From NCBI GenBank assembly GCA_001604185.1, contig LVAV01000032.1, forward strand, positions 1-64,000: 64,000 nucleotides of DNA. The letters run 5' to 3'. Of this stretch, positions 55,258 to 63,953 are shown in pieces. How positions within the stretch are numbered: position 1 is the stretch's first letter; each line of letters begins with the position of its first letter. A model generated the notes under the pieces. It did not search any database and was not told the origin of the DNA. It was given only the letters and a program-made list of their open reading frames with translations. A program made the position numbers and the translations under genes. The stretch comes from Clostridiales bacterium Firm_16. Its GTDB lineage: Bacteria; Bacillota; Clostridia; Saccharofermentanales; Saccharofermentanaceae.

Positions 55258-55300
55258 AGTTTACGTGTTGACTGTCTATCTGTAAACGATTGTGACAATA
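55258..55300 (-). promoter_or_regulatory. Promoter with shared wall-hydrolase element
   Basis: TTTACA (complement of 55281-55286), a 17-base spacer and TAAACT (complement of 55258-55263), with TGTAAACGATTGTGACAATA (55281-55300, plus strand) extending upstream of the -35 box. Confidence 0.6.
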
Positions 55301-55386
55301 ACGTCACATTCATCAACGGCTTTTAATATATATCAAAAACAGATTATCAGGCATATACATAGTGTAGTCATATCTTTCAAAGATAG

Positions 55387-55420
55387 AAAAACACCCCCAC
55401 TGCCGATGGCAATGGGGGTG
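55387..55420 (-). terminator. Intrinsic terminator of rpsB-tsf
   Basis: Long stem CACCCCCA...TGGGGGTG with inner TGCC/GGCA (55392-55420), followed by TTTTT on the minus strand. Confidence 0.92.
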
Positions 55421-55448
55421 GATAATACTATTCTCAGTAAGAAGGAGA

Positions 55449-56387
55449 TTACTGGATCTGCTTCATTACTTCCTCAGCAAAGTTCTCTTCCTTCTTGGCA
55501 AGGCCTTCACCCATTTCGAAGCGAGTAAAGCGACGGATGGAAATGGTCTGACCGAAAGAAGAAGACTTCTCCTTGGTGTATGTTGCGATAGACTTGGAAT
55601 CGTCCTTAACGAACTCCTGCTCTACGAGGCAGTTCTCCTTGTAGAACTTCTCGATGTTACCCGGAAGGATTCTCTCTCTGATGATCTTCTCCGGCTTGCC
55701 TTCGTTGAGGTTCTTGTTGATGATGATCTCTGTCTCTTTCTCAACTTCCTCAGCAGGAACATCCTCACGTGTGAGCCACTTCGGATTAGCAGCAGCGATC
55801 TGCATAGCGATATCCTTAGCGAAGTCAGCGAACTCAGGCTTAGCGATGATGGAATCATCATCAGTAGCGAGATCAACAAATACACCGATCTTACCGCCCA
55901 TGTGGATGTAAGAAGCAACAGCACCGTTACCCTCTACCTCATATACTACGAATCTTCTGATAGAAGTATTCTCTCCGATATCAGCGATAGCTTCCTTCTG
56001 GAAGAGTTCAACTGTCTTAGACTCATCACAGAAAAGTGTCTGAGCCATAAGTTCTTCAACAGAAGCCGGCTTCTTAGCAAGAATGTGAGAAGCAACGGTA
56101 TCAGCGAAAGTCTTGAACTTATCTGTGTTAGCAGCAAAGTCTGTCTCGATGTTGATCTCAACGAGAACACCGGACTTCTTATCATCAGCGATCTTAGCAA
56201 CTACTGCGCCCTCTGCAGCGATTCTCGCAGACTTCTTCTCAGCCTTAGCGATACCCTTCTCACGGAGCCAGGCAACAGCCTTCTCAATATCACCCTCAGT
56301 AGCCTGAAGAGCTCTCTTACAATCCATAATACCGGAACCTGTCATCTCACGCAGTTCCTTAACCTGTGCAGCAGTAATATCCGCCAT
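55449..56387 (-). CDS. tsf: Elongation factor Ts
   Basis: Nucleotide exchange factor for EF-Tu. The 312-residue protein has the UBA-like start (VKELREMTGSGIMDCKRAL) and the TDFAANTDKF core motif, followed by two dimerisation subdomains. It lies 41 bases behind rpsB, as usual; GGAGG precedes the ATG. Confidence 0.98.
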   Translation of the reverse strand: MADITAAQVKELREMTGSGIMDCKRALQATEGDIEKAVAWLREKGIAKAEKKSARIAAEGAVVAKIADDKKSGVLVEINIETDFAANTDKFKTFADTVASHILAKKPASVEELMAQTLFCDESKTVELFQKEAIADIGENTSIRRFVVYEVEGNGAVASYIHMGGKIGVFVDLATDDDSIIAKPEFADFAKDIAMQIAAANPKWLTREDVPAEEVEKETEIIINKNLNEGKPEKIIRERILPGNIEKFYKENCLVEQEFVKDDSKSIATYTKEKSSSFGQTISIRRFTRFEMGEGLAKKEENFAEEVMKQIQ

Positions 56388-56428
56388 AATTATATCCTCC
56401 GTTCAATAATTGTTTTACTTGTCTGAAA

Positions 56429-57202
56429 TCAAGCTTCTTCAGAAGCAGCCTCTGCAACTTCCTCAGCAGCCTCTGCAGCTTCGCCCTCAACAGTTTCTTC
56501 AACCGGAGCAGCGTCCTGCTGGCCCTGACGGCCTTCGAGAACAGCATCAGCGATGTGACCTGCAATCAGCTTAACTGCACGGATAGCATCGTCGTTACCC
56601 GGGATAACATAATCAACTTCTTCCGGATCACAGTTTGTATCTACGATAGCAACTACCGGGATACCCAGACGCTTAGCCTCAGCAACAGCCAGGTGCTCTT
56701 TCTTAGTATCAACAACGAACAGACAAGCCGGCAGGTTCTTCATGCCCTGGATACCACCAAGGTTCTTCTCCAGCTTCTCCATCTCGAGCTTGAGCTTAGC
56801 AACTTCCTTCTTTGTGCGAAGATCGAAGGAACCATCCTCAGACATGATCTTCAGCTCAGCAAGACGACCAAGTCTCTTCTCGATTGTCTTGAAGTTGGTG
56901 AGTGTACCACCGAGCCAACGGTTGTTGATGAAGAACATGTTGCAACGTACTGCTTCTTCGGAAATGGAATCCTGAGCCTGCTTCTTGGTACCTACGAAAA
57001 GAACGTTACCGCCATCAGCTGCGATGGAACGAACGAAATCGTAAGCCTCTTCGATCTTCTTAACTGTCTTCTGAAGGTCGATGATGTGAATGTTGTTGCG
57101 CTCGGTGAAGATATACTCCGCCATCTTCGGGTTCCAGCGACGTGTCTGGTGACCGAAATGCACACCTGCCTCAAGAAGCTGCTTCATTGAAATAACTGAC
57201 AT
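56429..57202 (-). CDS. rpsB: 30S ribosomal protein S2
   Basis: The 257-residue protein matches S2 ([54 protein letters not shown] in parts) and ends in an Ala/Glu-rich tail of about 30 residues. AGGAGG lies upstream of the ATG. A strong promoter and a structured leader precede it. Confidence 0.98.
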   Translation of the reverse strand: MSVISMKQLLEAGVHFGHQTRRWNPKMAEYIFTERNNIHIIDLQKTVKKIEEAYDFVRSIAADGGNVLFVGTKKQAQDSISEEAVRCNMFFINNRWLGGTLTNFKTIEKRLGRLAELKIMSEDGSFDLRTKKEVAKLKLEMEKLEKNLGGIQGMKNLPACLFVVDTKKEHLAVAEAKRLGIPVVAIVDTNCDPEEVDYVIPGNDDAIRAVKLIAGHIADAVLEGRQGQQDAAPVEETVEGEAAEAAEEVAEAASEEA

Positions 57203-57228
57203 AAAAATATCCTCCTGTTTTGTACTTC

Positions 57229-57273
57229 CACAGGGCCGCTCCTTTATCCGGAGAACAAAAGATTATCCCTGTG
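57229..57273 (-). ncRNA. Structured leader of rpsB
   Basis: On the minus strand CACAGGG/CCCTGTG encloses an inner CTCC/GGAG hairpin within the leader of roughly 80 bases. No T-run follows on that strand, so it may be an autoregulatory site for S2 rather than a terminator. On the plus strand the same stem is followed by TGTTTTTT and could act as a terminator guarding the dipeptidase promoter. Confidence 0.4.
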
Positions 57274-57290
57274 TGTTTTTTAGCCATTAA

Positions 57291-57319
57291 ATGTTACAAT
57301 AAAGAAACCGCATTGGCAA
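57291..57319 (-). promoter_or_regulatory. Promoter of rpsB-tsf
   Basis: TTGCCA (complement of 57314-57319), a 17-base spacer and TAACAT (complement of 57291-57296). Confidence 0.7.
57292..57300 (+). promoter_or_regulatory. Extended -10 promoter of the dipeptidase gene
   Basis: TGTTACAAT on the plus strand. Its -10 hexamer (57295-57300) overlaps the minus-strand rpsB -10 hexamer by two bases. Confidence 0.5.
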
Positions 57320-57384
57320 GAGTTTTTCGAAAAGAAATTGCCATAAATCAACATTTTTCGACTCAAAAAGGAGTATTTCGTCAT

Positions 57385-58716
57385 ATGAACCAGTTAACTA
57401 TACAGGAAATCGAGAAATTTGACCATATTCTTTCTGACCTGATCGCCATTCCCAGTGTTAAGGGTGAGCCGGTAGAGGGTGCCCCATACGGTAGCGCTCC
57501 GAAAGCGGCTCTCACCTTTTTTCTGGATATGGCCAGAAAGGACGGCTTTATTGCTGAGAATGTGGGAAACAAAGCCGGCTACGTACAATGGGGAAATAAA
57601 GGTCCTCTCGTCGCCGCTCTCGGCCATCTTGATGTTGTACCGGCCGGATCTGCCTGGAACACTGAACCTTTCACATTAACGATCGACGAGAAGTATTTCG
57701 CCGGCCGTGGCGTTGTCGACGATAAAGGCCCGATGGTCAGTGCTTATATGGCTCTTCTTCGTCTGAAGGAGAAATATCCGGATCCGCCGTTTCGTCTACG
57801 TCTGATCGTCGGAACCGACGAGGAGAACGGTTCTACCTGTATGGAAAGGTATTGCGAGACTGAGGAACTCCCGGATATCGGATTTACACCGGATGCGGAA
57901 TTCCCTTGCATCTTCGCCGAGAAAGGTATTTACCAGATGCACTTTCAGGGTACACCTGCGCTGGGCTTTGCTCTGGATGGCGGTAACGCAGCCAACATGG
58001 TCCCGCCTCACTGCGAATATAAAGATTTAAGGGACGACAGCAAGATCTGTCAGGAAGGTCTTCAGGCTCACGCTTCCCGTCCTCAGATGGGCATTAATGC
58101 CATCGACAAGATTCTGGCAAAAATCCCGCAGCATGTGATGGAGTCCACACCTCTTCTGCTCCTCATGAAGAAATACTTCAGTGCCGATGCAGAGATTCCC
58201 TTTGCCGGGCTCTTCGCGCCGGACCTTTCCGGCAATGCAACGACGAACGTAGGCATGGTCCATATCAGTCCGGACGAAGCCAGACTCCATGTCGACATCC
58301 GCTTCCCAGTGACTCTTAAATCTTCCGATGTTACAGAGAAATTGGAAGCCATCGCTTCGGAGTTCGGCGTTCAGGTCGTACAGGATTCCGTTCTGGAGCC
58401 ACTTTTCAAGGATAAAGAATCTACCCAGATCAAGACTCTGGTTTCTGTATACGAGAAATACAGAGAAAGCTTCGAGTACATCTCCGAGGAAGAAAAATCA
58501 AGATCCGAGTCTCTTTCTGCTCCTGTTGAAGCCATGGCTATCGGTGGCGGAACTTATGCCCGTACCATGCCGAACATCGTTGCATTCGGACCTCAGCTTC
58601 CTTGGGAGAAAGACCAGTGCCATCAGTCTAACGAACGTATTCTGCGTAAAAATATGTACCTCCTCGTACCATTGTACGAAGAGGCACTGGAAAGTCTTGG
58701 TAAGATCGTAATCTGA
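57385..58716 (+). CDS. PepV/Sapep-type dipeptidase (M20 family)
   Basis: A 443-residue cytosolic metallopeptidase with two zinc ions that hydrolyses dipeptides. Motifs: GHLDVVPAGSAW (His and Asp), GRGVVDDKGPMVSAY (bridging Asp), GTDEENGSTCMERY (catalytic Glu pair), FTPDAEFP, and GGGTYARTMPNIVAFGP near the C-terminus, which is typical of PepV. The ATG at 57385 has AAGGAG 11 bases upstream; the open frame runs back into the rpsB leader with no site. It is divergent from rpsB and convergent with the next NlpC/P60 gene, whose stop codon abuts its own. Confidence 0.94.
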   Translation: MNQLTIQEIEKFDHILSDLIAIPSVKGEPVEGAPYGSAPKAALTFFLDMARKDGFIAENVGNKAGYVQWGNKGPLVAALGHLDVVPAGSAWNTEPFTLTIDEKYFAGRGVVDDKGPMVSAYMALLRLKEKYPDPPFRLRLIVGTDEENGSTCMERYCETEELPDIGFTPDAEFPCIFAEKGIYQMHFQGTPALGFALDGGNAANMVPPHCEYKDLRDDSKICQEGLQAHASRPQMGINAIDKILAKIPQHVMESTPLLLLMKKYFSADAEIPFAGLFAPDLSGNATTNVGMVHISPDEARLHVDIRFPVTLKSSDVTEKLEAIASEFGVQVVQDSVLEPLFKDKESTQIKTLVSVYEKYRESFEYISEEEKSRSESLSAPVEAMAIGGGTYARTMPNIVAFGPQLPWEKDQCHQSNERILRKNMYLLVPLYEEALESLGKIVI

Positions 58717-60540
58717 TCAGACAAATCTTCTGACCGTCACAACATATCCCATCGGCAGGCAATCTTCTACGATACAGCCGTTTCTGGAGGATGCGTGGAT
58801 AACTACGCCACCACCGCAGTACAGGCTTACGTGGTCGATCTGTCCATTGCTGTCGTAGTCATGGCACAGAACGTCGCCGGCCTTGAGTTCCTGGTTGGAA
58901 ACATCATTACCCAATTTCGCGATTTCAACCGAATAGTGCGGTAAGGATATGCCGTAATAATGCGCATAGACATAAGCTACAAAACCGCTGCAGTCGAATC
59001 CCTCAGATGGCGAAGAGCCGGTATATACATACGGAACACCGAGGAATGCTCTTGCGTAGGTTACCAGATCACAGGTAGCCGGATCCGGTGGATTGATCGG
59101 CTTCGGCGTCGGACGCGGGGTCGGTGTCGGAGTCGGATCGCCTGGTGTCGGTTCTGCAGGTGTCGGAGCGGGTGTCGGTTCTTCACCTGAACCCGGAGTA
59201 GGTGTCGGCTTTGCGGGAGTCGGCGTAGGCTTACCCGTAGACGGAGTCGGTGTCGGCTGAACCTCAGGAGCTTTCACAACGAGATCACTTCTGACATATC
59301 CGCCGTCATCCAGTTTATACCAGCCATTATCCGTACGAGCCACAACATTGACCTTAATACCTTCTGAAAGCTTACGGACTACATCATATTCTGTACCCGG
59401 GCCGCTACGAACATTCACTTCTCCAACGGAATAGAATACTCCACTATATGGAGTTTCCTTGACCGGAGCCGGTGTCGGCTCGGCAGGCTTGGTTGGTTCA
59501 GCAGGTTTTGTCGGTTCCGGTGTCGGAGCCTTGGTAGGTGCCTTAGTCGGCTCAGCAGGCTGCGTCGGAACAGGCGTTGCGGTCGGGGTCGGCGTTACCG
59601 GCGGAACGACCGGTTCATCGGAAAGCAGATTTCCACTGACATATCCTTCATCAGCAAGACGATACCAGCCATTCTCCGTCTTGGCTACCACTTCAACCTT
59701 CTCGTTCTCTACCAGACGGCGGATCACATCGTAAGTTGTGCCCGGTCCCTTACGAACATTCACTTCGCCCAGAGAATAGAACGTTCCCGTAAACTTGGTC
59801 TCCGGCTGCGGAGTAGGTGTAACGTCAGGCGTCGGTGTAGGTGTCGGAGTCGGTGTGCTGGTAGGAGTCGGTGTGGCTTCTGTCGGCTTCTTAACAGTCG
59901 AATCCGTATCTTTCGGAGTCGGAGTCGGTGTAGTTGTAAGTGTATCATCCTCATTAATAAGCGGAATCGTAGACAGAGATTCGGAAAGCACATATCCACG
60001 AACGAACTCATCACTTTCGGGAATCGCATATTCCACATACGCCCAGGCCGAACCCTCACTGATACGAAGAAGTTTTGTACCATATGCCAGAGAGAATACG
60101 ATCTGACTCTGCTCATCCGGCTTCACATGCAGCATCAAGGTTTCCGGCTGGACATATACATCGTCAGATTTCTTGGTAAAAGTACTGACATCCAGCATTT
60201 CAACCAGGATACCATCTCTATCCTTATGCTCAGTGATCGTAAATGTATTGTCACGGACCATCTCATCGTCGAAGGTTACCGTTTCCTGCTTCAGATCCAG
60301 GAATTTGACATTAGAATTATTACTGCCCGGTTCAGGCAGTGTCGCTTCCACAGGCACCTGAAGACAGATATCCTGGGCATGACCGATCGAAACCACCGGG
60401 AAAGAGATGGCGATCACAGAAGCAACCGTAAACAGAGACAACATTTTGAAAGCGCGATGATTTCTGCGCTGCACATGCCTCCGATGAAGCTCTTCATTTC
60501 TTATTTCATCTGCAAAGTGTTCTTTCAAACTGACCTCCAT
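58717..60540 (-). CDS. Secreted SH3b-NlpC/P60 peptidoglycan hydrolase (3 of 3)
   Basis: A 607-residue wall hydrolase with an N-terminal signal anchor (about 33-55), a weak SH3-like domain (about 120-190), two clear SH3b domains (about 255-310 and 375-430; SLGEVNVRKGPGTTYDVI, SVGEVNVRSGPGTEYDVV) separated by PT-rich linkers, and a C-terminal NlpC/P60 domain (about 490-607) with Cys517 (DCSGFVAYVY) and His570. The two SH3b copies are alike, so they arose by duplication. Start: the ATG at 60540 overlaps GGAGG, and a TTG at 60528 has that site 5 bases upstream; TTG may be the real start. The clear shared promoter element of the other two hydrolases is not seen here. Confidence 0.94.
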   Translation of the reverse strand: MEVSLKEHFADEIRNEELHRRHVQRRNHRAFKMLSLFTVASVIAISFPVVSIGHAQDICLQVPVEATLPEPGSNNSNVKFLDLKQETVTFDDEMVRDNTFTITEHKDRDGILVEMLDVSTFTKKSDDVYVQPETLMLHVKPDEQSQIVFSLAYGTKLLRISEGSAWAYVEYAIPESDEFVRGYVLSESLSTIPLINEDDTLTTTPTPTPKDTDSTVKKPTEATPTPTSTPTPTPTPTPDVTPTPQPETKFTGTFYSLGEVNVRKGPGTTYDVIRRLVENEKVEVVAKTENGWYRLADEGYVSGNLLSDEPVVPPVTPTPTATPVPTQPAEPTKAPTKAPTPEPTKPAEPTKPAEPTPAPVKETPYSGVFYSVGEVNVRSGPGTEYDVVRKLSEGIKVNVVARTDNGWYKLDDGGYVRSDLVVKAPEVQPTPTPSTGKPTPTPAKPTPTPGSGEEPTPAPTPAEPTPGDPTPTPTPRPTPKPINPPDPATCDLVTYARAFLGVPYVYTGSSPSEGFDCSGFVAYVYAHYYGISLPHYSVEIAKLGNDVSNQELKAGDVLCHDYDSNGQIDHVSLYCGGGVVIHASSRNGCIVEDCLPMGYVVTVRRFV

Positions 60541-60685
60541 GGTGAAACTTATTCCCATTTAACTTCAGTATAAGTATATCGTACTTGGCTTTTGAAAGAA
60601 ATGTTTGTATCAGAACTGTAATACTCTTCACAATTTGTTTGCATTAAGTTTGGACGAATAACCATTTATTCGATTAATCAAATCA

Positions 60686-60720
60686 CAAAAAAACTGCCCC
60701 GGATATTTCCAGGGCAGTTT
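60686..60720 (-). terminator. Intrinsic terminator of ispH-rpsA
   Basis: Stem AAACTGCCC/GGGCAGTTT (60691-60720), followed by TTTTTTT on the minus strand. Confidence 0.9.
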
Positions 60721-60754
60721 AAATCAACTTTAGTAATTGTCTCGAATCGAAGGA

Positions 60755-62833
60755 TTACTCAGCAGCCGGTGTTTCCTCAGCAGCAACCTCAGCAACAGCC
60801 TCTACAGCTTCCTCAACAGGAGCCTCAGCCGGTACTTCTACCTGAGCTTCTTCTGCCGGAGCTTCTTCCTCAGCCGGCTCACCCGGGTTGATCGGAGCAA
60901 CTTCCTTGATGGAGATGCTGATACGACGAGCGCTGGCATTTACATCCAGGACCTTAGCCTCAACTTCCATACCTTCCTTCAGAACATCCTGTGGCTTGTT
61001 CAGACGAACATCAGAGATCTGGGAAACATGGCAGAGAGCGTCAAGGTTCGGCTCGAGTTCAACGAATGCACCGAACTGGAACATACGAACAACCTTACCT
61101 CTTACGATAGAACCTACCGGGATACGCTCATCGATCTTGTAGTACGGATCATCTTCCGGCTTTCTGTAACCAAGAGAGATTCTCTTCTTCTCAGGATCGA
61201 AATCCTTAACATATACATGAACCTTATCACCAACAGAAACAACCTCGGAAGGATGCTTGATGTGATTCCAGGAAAGTTCGGATACGTGGATGAGACCATC
61301 AACACCGCCGATGTCAACGAATGCACCGAAGTCTGTGAGGCTTCTAACTACACCATCGTATTCCTTATCCTTGTCGATGGAACCCCAGATCTCATCTGCC
61401 TTAGCCTTGCGCTCATTGTTCAGAAGAGTACGTCTGGAACCGGAAACTCTAAGACGGCGCTTGTCCGGATCGAACTGTGTAACCAGGATCTCGAGGGACT
61501 TGCCCTTGTAGGACTCAAGATCGTCTACCGGTGTCAGATCAAGCTGTGTGCGGTGAATGTAGATGTCTACTCCGCCGTAGCTTGCGATAACGCCGTCCTT
61601 AACAACGTTGATAACCTTTACTGTTACAGGAGTCTTATTCTCATAAGCCTCTTCGATTTCTGCTTTGTTCTTGTTGAAGTCAACATGGGACTTGGAAAGA
61701 ATGATCTCTTTGCCCATATCCGTATTACGGATGCTACGAACATATACTTCGATTTCTTTGTGCTCTGCTACTGCCGCTTCAAAGTCAAAATCAGGTTCGA
61801 ATTCACTTCTTGGAATCTTTCCTTCCGACTTATCATGGACATTTACATATACGAAATCGCCATCGCAGGTCGTTATTTCTCCCTTCACTGTAGCGTTCTT
61901 TCTAAGCTGTGGAATGCTTTCAATGTAATCGCCAAAATTGATGTCATTGGACTCTGAATTCGTGTTTACCCCGTTCTCACTCATGGTTTGGATAACCTCC
62001 CTGATAATACTCACCGGCGTTGATGCCCCTGCCGTAACTCCGATACGTTTCACATCTGCTTTCCTCCACATCGAAAGCATCGGTTTCACTTCTTCGGCGC
62101 TACCGACAAGATAAGTCAGCGCACAACGATCTGAACATAAGTCAAAAAGCTTCTTCGTATTGGAACTTGTCTTCGATCCTATGACTACCATAACATCGGA
62201 AACGCCCGCCAATTCGGCAGTTTCTCTCTGCCTATTTTCAGTCGTACTACATATTGTACCAAAAATTTGCTCTTTTGCAATTTTTTTCTGCACGAATTCA
62301 CAAATTTTTTGGAATTCTTTACTGGAAAATGTGGTTTGGGATACCCAGACCGAGTCTTTCTGTATATCTGAAAGCGCCTCGCACTCCGCCAGTGAAGAGA
62401 CTACAACCGCCCGATTTCGGCACTCTCCGCATATTCCGACTACCTCAGGATGGCCCTTGGTTCCGGTGATATAAACAGGGTGTCCGGCCTGGTCAGCTTC
62501 TCGTACGATCTTATGTATTTTCTCTACAAAAGGACATGTACAGTTGATGATCCGGCAAGATTTCTTCTTCAGGACCTCAATGACGTCCGGCGTCACTCCG
62601 TGAGCACGGATCAGGACTATACTTCCTGCATCCACTTCTTCCGGCTCGTGCACCAGCACCATGCCTTTACTCAGAAGATCTCCAACCACAGTCTCATTGT
62701 GGGTGATCTCCCCCAGCATGTATATCTTTTCCCGAGGGTTCTCCTCAATAATAGAATAGGCCGTTGTTACGGCATTCTGCACGCCGAAACAAAAGCCCGA
62801 ATTCTTTGCAAGTGTGATTTCCCAGTTACTCAC
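60755..62833 (-). CDS. ispH: IspH/ribosomal protein S1 fusion protein
   Basis: A 692-residue two-part protein. Residues 1-285 are HMBPP reductase, last step of the MEP pathway, with the three cluster cysteines in GFCFGV (about 14), NCTCPF (about 97) and GTICSTTENRQ (about 190). Residues of about 310-655 hold four S1 RNA-binding domains (KGEITTCDGDFVYVNV; VKVINVVKDGVIASYGGVDIYIH in parts; YDGVVRSLTDFGAFVDIGGVDGLIHVSELSW in parts; VRGKVVRMFQFGAFVEL). An Ala/Glu-rich acidic tail follows. This fusion is known in Clostridia. The start is GTG, with AGGAG 11 bases upstream, inside the end of cmk. It follows cmk by 15 bases. Confidence 0.97.
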   Translation of the reverse strand: MSNWEITLAKNSGFCFGVQNAVTTAYSIIEENPREKIYMLGEITHNETVVGDLLSKGMVLVHEPEEVDAGSIVLIRAHGVTPDVIEVLKKKSCRIINCTCPFVEKIHKIVREADQAGHPVYITGTKGHPEVVGICGECRNRAVVVSSLAECEALSDIQKDSVWVSQTTFSSKEFQKICEFVQKKIAKEQIFGTICSTTENRQRETAELAGVSDVMVVIGSKTSSNTKKLFDLCSDRCALTYLVGSAEEVKPMLSMWRKADVKRIGVTAGASTPVSIIREVIQTMSENGVNTNSESNDINFGDYIESIPQLRKNATVKGEITTCDGDFVYVNVHDKSEGKIPRSEFEPDFDFEAAVAEHKEIEVYVRSIRNTDMGKEIILSKSHVDFNKNKAEIEEAYENKTPVTVKVINVVKDGVIASYGGVDIYIHRTQLDLTPVDDLESYKGKSLEILVTQFDPDKRRLRVSGSRRTLLNNERKAKADEIWGSIDKDKEYDGVVRSLTDFGAFVDIGGVDGLIHVSELSWNHIKHPSEVVSVGDKVHVYVKDFDPEKKRISLGYRKPEDDPYYKIDERIPVGSIVRGKVVRMFQFGAFVELEPNLDALCHVSQISDVRLNKPQDVLKEGMEVEAKVLDVNASARRISISIKEVAPINPGEPAEEEAPAEEAQVEVPAEAPVEEAVEAVAEVAAEETPAAE

Positions 62834-62848
62834 CCGATCGTATGCTCC

Positions 62849-63514
62849 TCACTCTTTAATATAGGAAAGAAGCAGATCCTGCGTTTCTTCAATACCGATA
62901 CTGGTCGTATCGATCTCAATGGCGTCGTCCACCTTAACAAGTGGAGATTCTGCGCGGGTCGTATCCTGATGGTCACGATACTCGATATCCCGGAGCACTT
63001 CCTCGAAGGTCTGGTCGCAGATTCCCTTCTGCTGCAGTTCCAGAAGTCTTCTTCTGGCACGCTCTTCCGCAGCTGCTACCAGGAAGAACTTGTACTTGGC
63101 ATTCGGGAATACTTTGGATCCGATGTCACGGCCGTCCAGAACAACATTCTTACCTTCAGAGATCTTTCTCTGAAGATCCACCATAGCCGCACGTACGCAG
63201 GGAATCGCAGATACATCCGAAGCAGCTACCGATGCTTCTGCAGTACGGATCTCCTTAGAAACATCTTCCCCGTCCAGGAAAACATGCTGTTCTCCGTCAA
63301 CATGGGAAATGTCTACATTAATATCTTTCATCATCTCGGCCACGGCCTCTTTGTCCTTAGTTGAGATCCCCAGGCGCAGAGCCTTGAGTCCGCAGGTACG
63401 ATACATAGCGCCTGTATCCAGATAAAGGATCCCCAGTTTCTGGGCCACGCCTTTGGCAAGAGTAGATTTTCCGGATCCCGAAGGACCGTCGATAGCGATT
63501 TGATAGTATTCCAT
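62849..63514 (-). CDS. cmk: Cytidylate kinase
   Basis: Phosphorylates CMP and dCMP. The 221-residue protein has Walker A IAIDGPSGSGKST (7-19), DTGAMYRT (about 33) and LDGRDIGSKVFPNA (about 125) with the lid region RARRRLLEL. GGAGG lies upstream of the ATG. The order cmk-ispH-rpsA is typical for Clostridia. Confidence 0.97.
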   Translation of the reverse strand: MEYYQIAIDGPSGSGKSTLAKGVAQKLGILYLDTGAMYRTCGLKALRLGISTKDKEAVAEMMKDINVDISHVDGEQHVFLDGEDVSKEIRTAEASVAASDVSAIPCVRAAMVDLQRKISEGKNVVLDGRDIGSKVFPNAKYKFFLVAAAEERARRRLLELQQKGICDQTFEEVLRDIEYRDHQDTTRAESPLVKVDDAIEIDTTSIGIEETQDLLLSYIKE

Positions 63515-63533
63515 AGATGCCTCCTATATATTC

Positions 63534-63953
63534 TCAGATAGCACGATGGCCAAGTCCGATTGCGATCTCATTCAGATGCAGAAGTCCTATACCGAAGTAT
63601 ACACAGACACTGATGTGGTCATTGTAACGGGCGATACCGATCTTGCCGCCGACATTCAGGCCGATTGCTTTAGAAGTGATCTGAGAGATAGCCTCTCTTG
63701 CCGCTCCGGCCAGTGCGCCTTCCTCATTATGGCTGTTGGTGATGATTCCTTCACGCTGTGCCGCTACGACACAACGCTCGATGATCTTCGATACGGAAGA
63801 GATGAATTCTCCACCGAAGTCCGCAGCGGTAGCGCGGATATTCTGCTGTTTCAGTTCTTCCTTCAGAAGGCTCTCCTCTTCGCGGCTGTTGGTCAGCGCG
63901 ATACGGATCGAGGCAGATGCAGTCAACTTACTGCTGGCAATCAATTCTTTCAT
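63534..63953 (-). CDS. HutP-family protein
   Basis: A 139-residue protein resembling HutP, the Mg2+- and histidine-dependent RNA-binding antiterminator of Bacillus histidine use. The C-terminal half matches best (GALAGAAREAISQIT; GKIGIARYNDHISVCVYFGIGLLHLNEIAIGLGHRAI in parts), including the His-rich end. No hut genes are in the window and the protein sits before cmk, as HutP-like proteins do in other Clostridia, so a role in histidine catabolism should not be assumed. The ATG overlaps the stop of the preceding frame (ATGA). Confidence 0.85.
   Translation of the reverse strand: MKELIASSKLTASASIRIALTNSREEESLLKEELKQQNIRATAADFGGEFISSVSKIIERCVVAAQREGIITNSHNEEGALAGAAREAISQITSKAIGLNVGGKIGIARYNDHISVCVYFGIGLLHLNEIAIGLGHRAI

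Noticed and set aside
53714-55300. Firm assignment of the shared element as a WalR site
   Set aside because: Half-sites resemble WalR boxes, but the spacing is 4 in two copies and 5 in one, and the second half deviates. It stays a hypothesis.
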